Below, in pieces: positions 15,308 through 23,833 of a stretch of 42,547 bases of DNA. The notes beneath the pieces were generated by a model. The model searched no databases. It was not told where the DNA came from and worked only from the letters and a program-made list of their open reading frames with translations. The position numbers and the translations under genes were made by a program. Origin of the DNA: an uncultured Sutterella sp. GTDB taxonomy: Bacteria; Pseudomonadota; Gammaproteobacteria; Burkholderiales; Burkholderiaceae_F. The DNA lies in the NCBI GenBank assembly GCA_905213905.1, contig CAJMKD010000019.1, positions 1 to 42,547 of the forward strand, in the 5' to 3' direction. Each line of letters opens with the position of its first letter. Within the stretch, counting starts at the first letter, position 1.

Positions 15308-16240
15308 TCAGAGCAGAAGCGCTGCAAGCCAGAAAGGCAGCGTCGCCATCGCGGCAAGCGTCTGTGCAGTCGTGACGTTGGCAACGGCGCCTGCATCGCC
15401 GCGCATGCTCGCCGTCATGACGTAGCAGGACTGCGCGGTCGGCAGCGCGGCAAAAATGATCGCCACGCCGGCTTCAACGGGTGCAAGGTCGAAAGCGGCG
15501 CCCATGCCCCAGGCGATGAGCGGCACAAGAATGAGCCGGTCGACCGTTGAAGCGGCAATGAGCGGCATGTGGGCCTTGAAGTCCTGCGTGCGAAGGCCGG
15601 CTCCGATGCAGAGGAGCCCCATCGCAAGCGAAGCGTTTCCAAGGTCGGCAAGGAAGACATGCGCTGTTTTCGGGACGGAGAGACCGCTCACGTTCACGAG
15701 AAGGCCGAGCACGGTCGCGATGATGAGCGGATTGCGAACGACGGCACGCACGGTTGAGGCAAGAATGTTCGTGCGCGCCCCGCCCGATTCGGCTTTTGCC
15801 ACGGCCGCGGCGAGAACGCCGACAGCAATGGCGTTGCTGATGGGCACCCAGAAGGCGATCAGCAGCGCGAGCAGCGAGGTGCCTTCATCGCCGTAAAGAC
15901 GCGAGGCAACGGCAAAGCCGATGTAGGTGTTGAAGCGGAAGCCGCATTGGAAGACGGAAGCATGCGTCAGATCATTGTCTTTCACTGCGTAGCGCACGCA
16001 CCAGGCGACGGCCACGGCTATGAGCATGGCGGCGACAGCAACGGCAAGAAATTTGCCAGCGGATGCCAGGCCGATCGAGGCGCTCGAGACGGAATTGAAG
16101 AGGAGCGGCGGAAAAAGAACGTAGAAAACCAGTTTTTCGGCCTTGTTCCAGAATTCCCGGGGATAGTCGAGCTTTTGAAAAAGAAAGAGCCCGAGCAGGA
16201 TGACGAGAAAGTCGGGAAGAATCAAAAGGACGCTTTCCAT
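15308..16240 (-). CDS. AEC-family (auxin efflux carrier type) transporter
   Basis: 310 residues from ATG 16240 (MESVLLILPDFLVILLGLFLF); the longer frame to 16669 runs through the divergent lysR gene and is not credible. About ten hydrophobic segments are seen, with the AEC pattern of an N-terminal half ending near VRYAV, then FRFNTYIGFAVASRLYGDEG, and a C-terminal half with NASLAMGLLCIGAGL and AALPTAQSCYVM. Bacterial members move small organic acids such as malate or malonate. The substrate here is unknown. It is transcribed divergently from a LysR gene across a 191-bp gap, which suggests regulation by that protein. Confidence 0.85.
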   Translation of the reverse strand: MESVLLILPDFLVILLGLFLFQKLDYPREFWNKAEKLVFYVLFPPLLFNSVSSASIGLASAGKFLAVAVAAMLIAVAVAWCVRYAVKDNDLTHASVFQCGFRFNTYIGFAVASRLYGDEGTSLLALLIAFWVPISNAIAVGVLAAAVAKAESGGARTNILASTVRAVVRNPLIIATVLGLLVNVSGLSVPKTAHVFLADLGNASLAMGLLCIGAGLRTQDFKAHMPLIAASTVDRLILVPLIAWGMGAAFDLAPVEAGVAIIFAALPTAQSCYVMTASMRGDAGAVANVTTAQTLAAMATLPFWLAALLL

Positions 16241-16373
16241 ATGGCTGACTGTTGCGTTTCGTTGGATGCCTGTGGCGCGGCAGCAGGCCGCTCGGTTTGC
16301 GCGATGCCTGTGCGGGCCCGCTTTTGGGAAAGTGATCCTACGCCCGCGGCAGAGGCTTTCGGTGAAAATAATA

Positions 16374-16399
16374 TTTGCTAATGAAAGAGAATCAGCAAA
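16374..16399. promoter_or_regulatory. Candidate LysR-type operator
   Basis: TTTGCT (16374-16379) and AGCAAA (16394-16399) form an inverted repeat with a 14-base spacer in the AT-rich part of the gap between the AEC permease and lysR. LysR proteins typically bind such interrupted dyads between divergent genes. The repeat is short, so chance cannot be excluded. Confidence 0.35.
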
Positions 16400-16431
16400 A
16401 CTGATGAAAGGCTCAGAACAGGAATCCCAGC

Positions 16432-17481
16432 ATGAATTCGACGCCAGACCAACGCGCTGCGAAGAAGCGAGCCGTCTACGCGAGCGCCAGACGCGCTGCA
16501 TCGGACCTTCGCGCTCTGCAGCCCGCGCAGCTTCAGCTTTTTGCGCTGGTTGCGCGCACGGGAAGCTTTTCCGAGGCGGGGAGAGCCTTCGGCGTGACGC
16601 AATCGGCGGTTTCTCAGGCCATTGAGCGGCTTGAGCGTCAGCTCGAGCTTGTTCTTTTTGAGCGCTCAAGCCGGCCAGCGCTCCTCACTGCGCAGGGGCG
16701 CGAAGTTCTCAAGCTCGCCACGGGGCTGCTCGAAGAAGCGGAGCGCTTTTTAAGCGCCGTCGAATTGCTGCGCGAGGGCGGTGTTCGTGCGCTTCGCTTC
16801 GGCATTACGGAGGTGGCGGCAAGCTATGCGTCGGCGGCGATCGAGGCGGCGCTCATACCGCGCGTGACGGTTTTTGAAGCTTTCGGCGGACTGATCCCGA
16901 AGGTGCTTGAGGACTTCGAGCGCGGCAGCCTTGATGTCGTTGTTGCGCCCGATATTCCGGCGGATCAGCGCCTCATCGCCTTCGAGCTGATTTCGGAGAA
17001 TTATCTCATTGTGACGCCCAAATGCGTAGCCGAGGCCGACAACATCCCCGTCGAGAGGCTGCTGCCGCGGCTCGATCTGCCTTTTGTCTCCTACCGTCAC
17101 GACTCGCTCGATTGGCGCCGCTCGCTCGGCATGATCCGCATGCTCGGACTTGCGCCGCGCGATTCGATCTCGCTCGAGAACACGCAGGCGGTGGCAAGCG
17201 CCGTGACGAGCGGCTTCGGATGGACGATTCTGCCGCCCACGAGCCTCTGGTGCGTTCGGGAAGCGCTCGATCGCGTTGCCGTGCATGCCATCGGCGCGGT
17301 GTCGGCCAAGAAAACATTGTGGTCGGCGGCAAAAAGCACGCGCTTCCGGCCGCTTGCGCTTGAGGCGGCCCGCGTATTCCGCGCGGGCTTCGAGCAGGAA
17401 TGGCTTCATGCGCTCACAAAACGAAAGCCTGCGCTGCAGGCCTATGTTCGGCTGCCTTCCGAGCCGCTGCCGCCTGATTGA
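16432..17481 (+). CDS. LysR-family transcriptional regulator
   Basis: 349 residues. The helix-turn-helix (LQPAQLQLFALVARTGSFSEAGRAFGVTQSAVSQAIERLE) starts near residue 29 after a charged N-terminal extension of about 25 residues. It is followed by the linker helix (LFERSSRPALLTAQGREVLKLATGLLEEAERF) and a periplasmic-binding-protein-like effector domain (LRFGITEV... to about 315). Start ATG 16432 has AGGAA about 10 bases upstream. By analogy with LysR pairs it probably controls the divergent AEC permease and itself. The effector is not predictable from sequence. Confidence 0.9.
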   Translation: MNSTPDQRAAKKRAVYASARRAASDLRALQPAQLQLFALVARTGSFSEAGRAFGVTQSAVSQAIERLERQLELVLFERSSRPALLTAQGREVLKLATGLLEEAERFLSAVELLREGGVRALRFGITEVAASYASAAIEAALIPRVTVFEAFGGLIPKVLEDFERGSLDVVVAPDIPADQRLIAFELISENYLIVTPKCVAEADNIPVERLLPRLDLPFVSYRHDSLDWRRSLGMIRMLGLAPRDSISLENTQAVASAVTSGFGWTILPPTSLWCVREALDRVAVHAIGAVSAKKTLWSAAKSTRFRPLALEAARVFRAGFEQEWLHALTKRKPALQAYVRLPSEPLPPD

Positions 17482-17842
17482 GGCGGCTGCAGCGGAAACA
17501 TGCAGATGCTTTTCGAGCGGTGGCTTGCGAGCTTAAAGAAGCGGCGAAAGCGCTAAGATACTAAGCTTCACCGCGGCAGAAGGCGTTTGTCGGATGCTTT
17601 TGCCGCCGAAAACTGGCGCGGGCGTTAAGGCCATGTTCGCGTCGTCCCTGCGCAAGCGGGGACAGTTTTTTTTGTTGCTGAGCCGATGCGGGAAGCTGAA
17701 GCAGCCCGCGAACGAACAACACACGCATGGCGCAACTTTCGTCCGACGGCGTCGCGCCGGCCTTGTCGATCGGAGATCTCGAAGGCCGGACGATCACCCG
17801 ATTAGAAAAAGGCCATGCGTTCAGAAGGAGAAAGCGTTCGTC
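17482..17842 (+). other. Spacer between lysR and alr
   Basis: 361 bp with no gene. Open frames here are short and lack conserved features. It contains the intrinsic terminator at 17644-17673 and, after it, the presumed alr promoter. I could not fix convincing -35 and -10 hexamers for alr. Confidence 0.6.
17644..17673 (+). terminator. Intrinsic terminator downstream of lysR
   Basis: GTCCCTGC (17644-17651), a GCAA tetraloop, and GCGGGGAC (17656-17663) give an 8-bp stem with one G-T pair, followed two bases later by eight T. This is a textbook intrinsic terminator, about 160 bases after the lysR stop. Confidence 0.88.
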
Positions 17843-18937
17843 ATGTCGCGCCCCATTTACGCTGAAATTGATCTCAATGCACTCAGACACAACCTCGCCC
17901 GCATTCGCGAATGCGCCGGTGACAGAGACGTCTGGGCTGTTGTCAAGGCAAATGCCTACGGTCACGGACTGGAAAACGCGGTTGCCGCCTTTGCCGATGC
18001 TGACGGTCTTGCGACGATTGATCTTTGCGACGCTGAGCGCGCCCGCAAAAGCGGCTGGCAAAAGCGCATTCTGCTTCTTGAGGGATTTTTCGATGAAGGC
18101 GACATCGAGCCGCTTCAGCGCCTCAAGGTCGAAACGATCATTCACTCGCCCTGGCAGATTGAAATTCTGAGGCGCATGAAGATTGAGGACGTCCGCTGCC
18201 ACATCAAGGTCAATTCCGGCATGAATCGTCTGGGGTTCCTGCCGGTCGAAGTCAATACGGTCTACGATCAGCTCACTTCGATTCCGGGCGTGCGCGTGAT
18301 GGGGGTCGTGACGCACTTCGCCAATGCCGAGCCCAGCTATTCGAGCGACAAGCCGGCGTCCGTCGACAAGCAGCTGAGCCGCATGGGCCGGCTCGCGCAC
18401 AGCGCAACGGCGGCCTGCATGGCGAATTCCGCGGGCATTCTCTTCCATCCGGAAGTGGGCGGCAATGCCGTGCGCGGCGGCATCGCGCTCTACGGCGTTA
18501 GCCCCGACAGCCATATTTCCTCCGAAGAGCTCGGCCTCATTCCCGCCATGACGCTGAAGGCCAAGATCATTGCGATTCAGGAAATTTCCGCCGGCGAGGC
18601 TGTGGGCTACGGTTCGCGCTGGGTTGCCAAGCGTCCCTCGCGCATCGCCGTCGTTGCCTGCGGCTATGCCGACGGCTATCCCCGCTCGATGCCTGACGGC
18701 GCGCCCGTTTGGGTGGAGGGCCAGATTGCGCCGCTCGCCGGCGCCGTTTCCATGGACATGCTTGAAATCGACGTGACGGACATTCCTGCTGCGAAGCTCG
18801 GCTGCGAAGTCGAGCTTTGGGGGCGCAATCTGCCCGTCAACCGCGTGGCGGCCGCCTGCGGCACGATTGGTTATGAGCTGCTTTGCGCGCTTGCGCGCCG
18901 CGTGCCTGTGCGCGTCAACGAAGGCGCAGAAAACTGA
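17843..18937 (+). CDS. alr: Alanine racemase
   Basis: 364 residues. The PLP-dependent enzyme makes D-alanine for peptidoglycan. The PLP lysine lies in VVKANAYGHG (about residue 34). HIKVNSGMNRLGF, NSAG, the GIALYG segment, the catalytic Tyr in GEAVGYGSRW and the SMDM motif are present. Start ATG 17843 gives MSRPIYAEIDLNALRHN, the normal N-terminus; AAGGAG lies 12 bases upstream, slightly long. The frame extends back to 17594 but that part is not conserved and crosses the lysR terminator. The stop TGA shares one base with the radA start (TGATG), so the two are translationally coupled. Confidence 0.96.
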   Translation: MSRPIYAEIDLNALRHNLARIRECAGDRDVWAVVKANAYGHGLENAVAAFADADGLATIDLCDAERARKSGWQKRILLLEGFFDEGDIEPLQRLKVETIIHSPWQIEILRRMKIEDVRCHIKVNSGMNRLGFLPVEVNTVYDQLTSIPGVRVMGVVTHFANAEPSYSSDKPASVDKQLSRMGRLAHSATAACMANSAGILFHPEVGGNAVRGGIALYGVSPDSHISSEELGLIPAMTLKAKIIAIQEISAGEAVGYGSRWVAKRPSRIAVVACGYADGYPRSMPDGAPVWVEGQIAPLAGAVSMDMLEIDVTDIPAAKLGCEVELWGRNLPVNRVAAACGTIGYELLCALARRVPVRVNEGAEN

Positions 18938-20334
18938 TGGCCAAGCGAGAACGCGTCGAATTTGTCTGCTCCGAGTGCGGCGGCACCACGGCCAAATGGC
19001 ACGGGCAGTGTCCGCACTGCAAAGCTTGGAACACGCTTCAGGAATTCAAGGTGGCGCCGAAGGGCGCCGCTTCACGCTATTCGGTTGACGGGCGCGATGC
19101 CCGAGCCTCGCGCGGCTTCGTCGATACGACGGGCGCCGTACAGAATCTCGCCGAGATCAATATCGAGGAGGCGCCGCGCATTGTCACGGGGCTCTCGGAA
19201 TTCGACCGCGTGATGGGCGGCGGCCTCGTCCGAGGCGGCGTCGCCCTGATCGGCGGCGACCCCGGCATCGGCAAGTCGACGCTTTTGATTCAGGTGATGG
19301 CGCGCCTTGTTGCGCTCGGCATTCCGTCGCTTTACGTTTCCGGTGAGGAAAGCGCCTCGCAGATTGCGCTTCGCGCCCAGCGGCTGCAGCTGCCGCTCGA
19401 AGGCATGCGGCTCATGAGCGAGATTGAGCTCGAGCATATTGAGGCCGTCATTGCCAAGGAAAAGCCTGCATTCGTCGTCATTGATTCGATTCAGACGCTT
19501 TTTTCCGGGGAGCTCGACAGCGCGCCCGGATCCGTTTCTCAGGTGCGCGAGTGTGCGGCTCGCCTGACGCGAATTGCGAAGACCTACGGGATCACGCTTT
19601 TCTTTGTCGGCCATGTTACGAAGGAGGGTTCGCTCGCCGGCCCCAGAATCCTCGAGCATATTGTCGACACCGTGCTTTATTTCGAGGGCGACACGCATTC
19701 GAACTTCCGATTGGTCCGCGCCTTCAAGAACCGCTTCGGCGCCGTGAATGAGCTTGGCGTTTTCGCAATGACCGATCATGGCCTGCGCGGCGTGACGAAT
19801 CCGTCGGCCATCTTCCTTTCCGAATACAAGTCGAATATTCCGGGCTCAACCGTCCTCGTCACGCAGGAAGGCACGCGGCCGATACTCGTTGAAGTCCAGG
19901 CGCTGGTCGACCAGACGCATCTGCCGACGCCAAGGCGCTTGTCGGTAGGCGTCGACACGCAGCGCCTTGCCATGCTGCTCGCTGTTCTTCACCGGCATGC
20001 TGGTGTTGCGCTTTTTGACCAGGATGTGTTCGTCAATGCTGTGGGCGGCGTCAAGATCACAGAGACGGCGGCCGACTTGGCCGTGCTGGTCGCCATCCAT
20101 TCGAGCTTCAGAAATAAGCCGCTTTCTCCCGGGCTCGTCGTTTTCGGCGAAGTCGGCCTCGCCGGCGAAATCCGCCCAGCCCCCCGCGGCCAGGAGCGGC
20201 TGCGCGAAGCGGCAAAGCTCGGCTTCTCGCGAGCAGTGATTCCGCGCGCGAATGCGCCGAAGCACCCCATCGAAGGCCTTGAGGTGGTTGCGGTCGATCG
20301 GCTTGCCGACGCGCTCAACGCCGTCATCAGCTGA
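18937..20334 (+). CDS. radA: DNA repair protein RadA
   Basis: 465 residues from ATG 18937. An N-terminal zinc finger (CSECGG...CPHC, residues 10-30) is followed by a RecA-like ATPase with Walker A GGDPGIGKST (about 108), SGEESASQI, Walker B FVVIDSIQTL, the RadA-specific KNRFG motif, and a C-terminal Lon-protease-like domain (DVFVNAVGGVKITETAADLAVLVAI, with GEVGLAGEIRP). Known role: branch migration in recombination. It overlaps alr by one base. The alr-radA pairing recurs in beta-proteobacteria as far as I recall. Confidence 0.96.
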   Translation: MAKRERVEFVCSECGGTTAKWHGQCPHCKAWNTLQEFKVAPKGAASRYSVDGRDARASRGFVDTTGAVQNLAEINIEEAPRIVTGLSEFDRVMGGGLVRGGVALIGGDPGIGKSTLLIQVMARLVALGIPSLYVSGEESASQIALRAQRLQLPLEGMRLMSEIELEHIEAVIAKEKPAFVVIDSIQTLFSGELDSAPGSVSQVRECAARLTRIAKTYGITLFFVGHVTKEGSLAGPRILEHIVDTVLYFEGDTHSNFRLVRAFKNRFGAVNELGVFAMTDHGLRGVTNPSAIFLSEYKSNIPGSTVLVTQEGTRPILVEVQALVDQTHLPTPRRLSVGVDTQRLAMLLAVLHRHAGVALFDQDVFVNAVGGVKITETAADLAVLVAIHSSFRNKPLSPGLVVFGEVGLAGEIRPAPRGQERLREAAKLGFSRAVIPRANAPKHPIEGLEVVAVDRLADALNAVIS

Positions 20335-20442
20335 GCGGCTGCGCCGCGCCGCCCTTACAATGGTGCCATGTTTATTTAAGATGCCGGCGCGCATCCGCCG
20401 CCGTCGTCTCCACCCAATTCATCGTTCGAAGGAATTTCGAAA

Positions 20443-21114
20443 ATGACCACGCTTACGAAGCTCCTGCCGCAGGGTGCGGCGCCCGCGAAAATCATCCTTG
20501 AAAAGGCGCACCACCTCGTTTTGACCTCGGCCGAACGCGCCGAATGCCCCAAGACGCTGAAGACCGAAGCAGGCGAAGTGACGGTTGCCGTCGCTGAAAT
20601 GCGTCCGCTCGAAGTAGGCGACGTGTTCGTTGACGAGACCGGCGCTTTCTGGGTTGTGCGGCCCGGCGTCGAAAAGGTGCTTCACGTGACGGGCGACGTT
20701 GATGTGATGCGCGAAGCCGTCGCTGCGCTCGTCAACCGCGGCGTTCGTGTTGCGCAGGCGCCTGATGGCTTCGCCGTCCTGCCGCTGCCCAACCTCGCGC
20801 AGATGCTCGGCATGGTCGGTCTTACGACCACGGAGGTCGACGCCGAGTTTGATCCGATTCAGTTTGTGCAGCGCGGCTGCTGCGGCCATCATCACCATCA
20901 TCATGACGGCTGCTGCTGCGGCCACGACCATGATCACGAGCACGGCGAAGCGTGCGGCTGCGGTCACGACCACGATCACAAGCACGGCGAAGGTTGCGGC
21001 TGCGGTCATCACCATCATCACGACCACGAAGGCGAATGCTGCTGCGGCCACGATCACGGGCATGATCATGAGAAAGGCTGCTGCTGCGGCAAGGGCGAGA
21101 AAACGGCTCAGTAA
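20443..21114 (+). CDS. UreE-like metallochaperone with a His/Cys-rich repeat tail
   Basis: 223 residues. Residues 1-145 resemble UreE: a beta-rich N-terminal domain (LTSAERAECPKTLKTEAGEV, RPLEVGDVFVDETGAFWVVR) and a ferredoxin-like domain (DVDVMREAVAALVNRGVRVAQAPDGF...NLAQMLGMVGLTTTEVDAEFDP). In classic UreE the matching motif is AYHLGNRH; here it reads AALVNRG, so the usual interfacial nickel His is missing. Residues 148-215 are five short repeats of GH(D/H)H...CxC that could bind many nickel, zinc or copper ions. Start ATG 20443 has GAAGGA 10 bases upstream. No urease genes are in the window. A SlyD-like tail was considered, but no FKBP domain is present. Confidence 0.68.
   Translation: MTTLTKLLPQGAAPAKIILEKAHHLVLTSAERAECPKTLKTEAGEVTVAVAEMRPLEVGDVFVDETGAFWVVRPGVEKVLHVTGDVDVMREAVAALVNRGVRVAQAPDGFAVLPLPNLAQMLGMVGLTTTEVDAEFDPIQFVQRGCCGHHHHHHDGCCCGHDHDHEHGEACGCGHDHDHKHGEGCGCGHHHHHDHEGECCCGHDHGHDHEKGCCCGKGEKTAQ
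20884..21087 (+). repeat. Tandem 14-residue (42-bp) repeats coding the metal-binding tail
   Basis: One 12-residue and four 14-residue units lie end to end: GHHHHHHDGCCC, GHDHDHEHGEACGC, GHDHDHKHGEGCGC, GHHHHHDHEGECCC, GHDHGHDHEKGCCC. The second and third are nearly identical at DNA level, which suggests growth by duplication. Such repeats may vary in number between strains. Confidence 0.9.
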
Positions 21115-21209
21115 GCCGAGAGAGCGGTTATTCGCGCGCTTCAGCTTTGCTGACAATTCCCCGCTGCTCACGCCACATCTTCCAGGGGGCAGCGCTGGGG
21201 CGCCGGCCT

Positions 21210-21250
21210 AAAAAGCAAAAAGGCACGCTTCCGTTTTGGGAAGCGTGCCT
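21210..21250 (-). terminator. Intrinsic terminator for tRNA-Leu, possibly two-way
   Basis: A perfect 12-bp stem, AGGCACGCTTCC (21221-21232) and GGAAGCGTGCCT (21239-21250), with a 6-base loop. On the minus strand TTTTGCTTTTTA follows, ending transcripts of the tRNA-Leu gene. On the plus strand AAAATTTT follows, so it may also end the UreE-like transcript. Confidence 0.88.
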
Positions 21251-21257
21251 AAAATTT

Positions 21258-21343
21258 TGGTGCGCGAGACCGGACTCGAACCGGTACGCCTCAACAGCGT
21301 CAGGACCTAAACCTGGTGCGTCTACCAATTTCGCCACTCGCGC
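21258..21343 (-). tRNA. tRNA-Leu (anticodon UAG)
   Basis: 86 bases including an encoded CCA. The acceptor stem is GCGCGAG with CTCGCGC. The anticodon stem-loop is CAGG-TTTAGGT-CCTG, giving anticodon TAG. A long variable arm (CGCTGTTGAGGCG) and the T arm CCGGTTCGAGTCCGG fit a class II leucine tRNA. Its discriminator base is A. Confidence 0.97.
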
Positions 21344-21353
21344 AAGGCCACGC

Positions 21354-21359
21354 ATTGTA
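21354..21359 (-). promoter_or_regulatory. Probable -10 element of the tRNA-Leu promoter
   Basis: On the minus strand TACAAT lies 10 bases before the tRNA 5' end, the right place for transcription to start just upstream. The best -35 candidate, TTGCGG, is 19 bases away, which is long, so the assignment is tentative. Confidence 0.45.
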
Positions 21360-21437
21360 GCTGAAAAGCGAGAAGCACCCGCAACGGAAACGACAATTTT
21401 TTATGCTGCGGCGAAAGCGAGGAAAGCAGGCGCAGAC

Positions 21438-21998
21438 TTAAGAATCGCTATCCTGCCTGCTGGCGGCATCTTCACGGGCGCGATCCGCAAGAGAGCGGCG
21501 TTCGCTGTTGTACTGCCCCCAGGTGATTTGGCCTGATAGAAGCCTGTTTTGCAGATCCTCGATTAAGGGATCGGTCCTGCGCCGAGAGCCTTCCGCCTGG
21601 TCGATGAGGGCGGGCAGTCCCGTATTCACCATGAAATCGCGCATTTCTTCGCTTAGTTCATGTGAAAGTTCAAAAACCGCTTTAGCGGCCTGCTTCTGCG
21701 CAGCTGTGATTCTGGTCTGGTCGGTCGTCATTTGATCGGTAATGCCCGCCGGCAGACAAGCTGTTTTTGCAAAGTAAGGCTTGTACTTCGGAGAAACGCA
21801 GGCAGCGCGGAGCCGTTCGCCGATGCGGTCGCGCTCGGCTTCAAAGCGCTTCATTTGTTCGGCTTCGATTTCAAAATGCGGACGCCAGCCCGTCTTTGTC
21901 TCCTGCTGCGCTGGCTGATCGAATGCGCAGGCGGTCAGGAGTGCGGCCGAAGCGGCAAGACTGAGGAAGCGGATGGTGGCGGCAAAGCGTCGAGTCAT
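21438..21998 (-). CDS. Small lipoprotein of unknown function
   Basis: 186 residues from ATG 21998 (MTRRFAATIRFLSLAASAALLTACAF). A positively charged N-terminus, hydrophobic stretch and LTAC lipobox indicate a lipoprotein with Cys24 as the lipid-modified residue. The rest is helical and charged (EIEAEQMKRFEAERDRIGERLRAACV), with two further Cys (AACV and KTACLP) that might form a disulfide. I do not recognise the family. A longer frame from 22025 adds nine residues without a better ribosome site. It lies upstream of tRNA-Leu on the same strand and divergent from tig. Confidence 0.75.
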   Translation of the reverse strand: MTRRFAATIRFLSLAASAALLTACAFDQPAQQETKTGWRPHFEIEAEQMKRFEAERDRIGERLRAACVSPKYKPYFAKTACLPAGITDQMTTDQTRITAAQKQAAKAVFELSHELSEEMRDFMVNTGLPALIDQAEGSRRRTDPLIEDLQNRLLSGQITWGQYNSERRSLADRAREDAASRQDSDS

Positions 21999-22025
21999 GG
22001 TGAGTAAACGCGGTAAGAACAACAC

Positions 22026-22329
22026 GGCCGGCTAAAAAATCCAAGCCGAACGGAAGTTTAGCGAAATCATGCAATGCGCATGGACGAGCTTCTTCGTTAT
22101 AATGCAACGCTTCGAATTCGGCTTCGGACGATCGCATAGCGTTCGCGACGAAGCAACGAAAAAGGACAGATTCACGGACGGGCGGGCCGAACGCAGATCG
22201 GCGCCGCTCAGCCTGCTGCAGAGCTGATGCGGCAGACATGTTTCCAACGCTTTCGAGCATTCCTGCGCGGCCGACGCGGTTGCCCGCGCTTCTGCGCAGA
22301 AGGCTCGATTTTTTTGCAAAGAACTCGAA
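22026..22329 (+). promoter_or_regulatory. Leader and promoter region of tig
   Basis: 304 bp without a gene. A perfect TATAAT at 22098-22103 is the best -10 for tig, although no good -35 precedes it; this would give a leader of about 220 bases. A small CTTCTGCGCAGAAG palindrome at about 22289-22302 is followed by GCTCGA and seven T, close to the tig start. It is too short a stem to call a terminator, but it might act as a leader structure. No strong ribosome site is seen before ATG 22330. Confidence 0.45.
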
Positions 22330-23700
22330 ATGACCGAAGAAAAGATCGAACAGACCCAGGAACAGGCTGTTGAACAGACCGAAGCGACCACGCCCGTCGT
22401 CGATACGAACGCTGCCGTCAACCCGCTCGAACACACGATTCAGCTCAAGGTTGCGCAGGCTGAAGTCGAAAAGCTCGCCGAGGAACGCCTCAAGCGCCGC
22501 GCGAAGACCGCCCGCATGCCTGGCTTCCGTCCTGGTCACGTGCCGATGAACCGCGTTCGCGCGATGTACGGTGCTGAAGCCTTCAACGATGCGCTCAACG
22601 AGCTCGTCGGCCGCTGCTGGGTTGAAGCCGCCCGCGACTCCAAGCTGCAGATCGTTGGCGCTCCCCGCATCGATGCGATTCCGTCGGACGACAAGGAATT
22701 CATGAACTTCACGGCCAAGTTCGAAGTCTTCCCCGAAATTCAGAAGGTTGACTTCACCAAGCTCAACCTCAAGCGCTACGACTGCAAGGTTGACGACGCT
22801 GCCGTTGAAAAGACGATCGAAGTCATGCGCAAGCAGCGCGTGACGTTTGCCGTTGAAGAAGGCCGCGCCGCTCAGGACGAAGATCGCGTCAAGCTCAACT
22901 TCAAGGGCACGAAGGACGGCGTCGCTTTTGAAGGCGGCAGCGCCGACGACTTCTCCTTCGTTCTCGGCCAGGGCCGCATGCTCCCCGAGTTTGAAGACGC
23001 CATCCGCGGCATGAAGGCCGGCGAAAAGAAGACCTTCCCGCTCACCTTCCCGGAAGATTACGGCCACAAGGATCTCAACGGCGCTTCGGTTGAATTCGCT
23101 GTCGAAATCCTCTCGGTTGAAGCCCCGTCCTATCCGGAACTCAACGACGAGTTTGCCGAAAGCCTCGGCATCGAAAGCGTTGAAAAGATGCGCGAAGAAG
23201 TGAAGGTCAATCTTGAGCGCGAAGTTGCTGCCCGCATCGAAAACAAGAACAAGGCTGAAATCTTCCAGCTTCTCAACGACACGCTCACCTTTGCCGTGCC
23301 GCATGTTCTCGTTGAAGACCAGGCTCGCGTGGTTGCCAATTCCTACGTCCAGCAGTTCGTTGCTCGCGGCGCAAAGGCCGACGCCTTCAAGAATCTGCCG
23401 CTCGACATGTTCAAGCCCGAAGCTGAAAAGCAGGTTCGTCTCGGCCTCTTCGTCGACTCGCTGATCAACGAAGAAAAGCTTGCGCCGACGAATGAACAGC
23501 TCGAAAAGGCTGCGCATACGCTTGCTGCTGCTTACGAGCAGCCGGAAGAAGTCGTCAAGCATCTCCTCAACGACCAGTCTTCCCGCGCCGGTCTCGTTGC
23601 CCGCATCCGTGAAGAGAACGTTGCCGAATTCATCCTCGGCAAGGCCCAGACTGAAAACGTCGAAGTCGAATTCGACAAGGTCATGTCCGGTCAGTTCTGA
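22330..23700 (+). CDS. tig: Trigger factor
   Basis: 456 residues. This ribosome-bound chaperone meets nascent chains at the exit tunnel. The ribosome-binding signature is GFRPGHVP (about residue 65), matching GFRxGxVP. The FKBP-like prolyl isomerase domain spans about 180-270 (DRVKLNFKGTKDGVAFEGG...FSFVLGQGRMLPEFEDAIRGMKAGE). The helical C-terminal cradle follows (about 275-440). The N-terminus has an extra Gln/Glu/Thr-rich stretch of about 30 residues before the usual start of the domain, which is odd but in frame with the ATG. It begins the tig-clpP-clpX-lon block, an order widely conserved in proteobacteria. Confidence 0.96.
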   Translation: MTEEKIEQTQEQAVEQTEATTPVVDTNAAVNPLEHTIQLKVAQAEVEKLAEERLKRRAKTARMPGFRPGHVPMNRVRAMYGAEAFNDALNELVGRCWVEAARDSKLQIVGAPRIDAIPSDDKEFMNFTAKFEVFPEIQKVDFTKLNLKRYDCKVDDAAVEKTIEVMRKQRVTFAVEEGRAAQDEDRVKLNFKGTKDGVAFEGGSADDFSFVLGQGRMLPEFEDAIRGMKAGEKKTFPLTFPEDYGHKDLNGASVEFAVEILSVEAPSYPELNDEFAESLGIESVEKMREEVKVNLEREVAARIENKNKAEIFQLLNDTLTFAVPHVLVEDQARVVANSYVQQFVARGAKADAFKNLPLDMFKPEAEKQVRLGLFVDSLINEEKLAPTNEQLEKAAHTLAAAYEQPEEVVKHLLNDQSSRAGLVARIREENVAEFILGKAQTENVEVEFDKVMSGQF

Positions 23701-23793
23701 TCTTGACGGATCACGCGGTCGGCCGGAAGCGCGCTAGCGCGCTTCACGGCGCGCGGGGTGCGGTTTCGCACCCGAGCACGATGAAGATTGCGA

Positions 23794-23833
23794 CGAAGCG
23801 CCTGCGCTGGCATTTGGCCAAGCAGGCGCTTCG
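23794..23833 (+). other. Long hairpin between tig and clpP
   Basis: A perfect 12-bp stem, CGAAGCGCCTGC (23794-23805) and GCAGGCGCTTCG (23822-23833), whose loop holds a further TGGC/GCCA pair. No T-run follows, so it is not a standard intrinsic terminator. It could be an mRNA stabiliser or partial terminator after tig. Confidence 0.5.

Noticed and set aside
20443..21114. SlyD (FKBP isomerase with His-rich tail)
   Set aside because: The tail is SlyD-like, but no FKBP fold motifs are present; the core matches UreE better.
22280..22320. Intrinsic terminator in front of tig
   Set aside because: The stem is only five bases plus a GCGC loop and is separated from the T-run by six bases.
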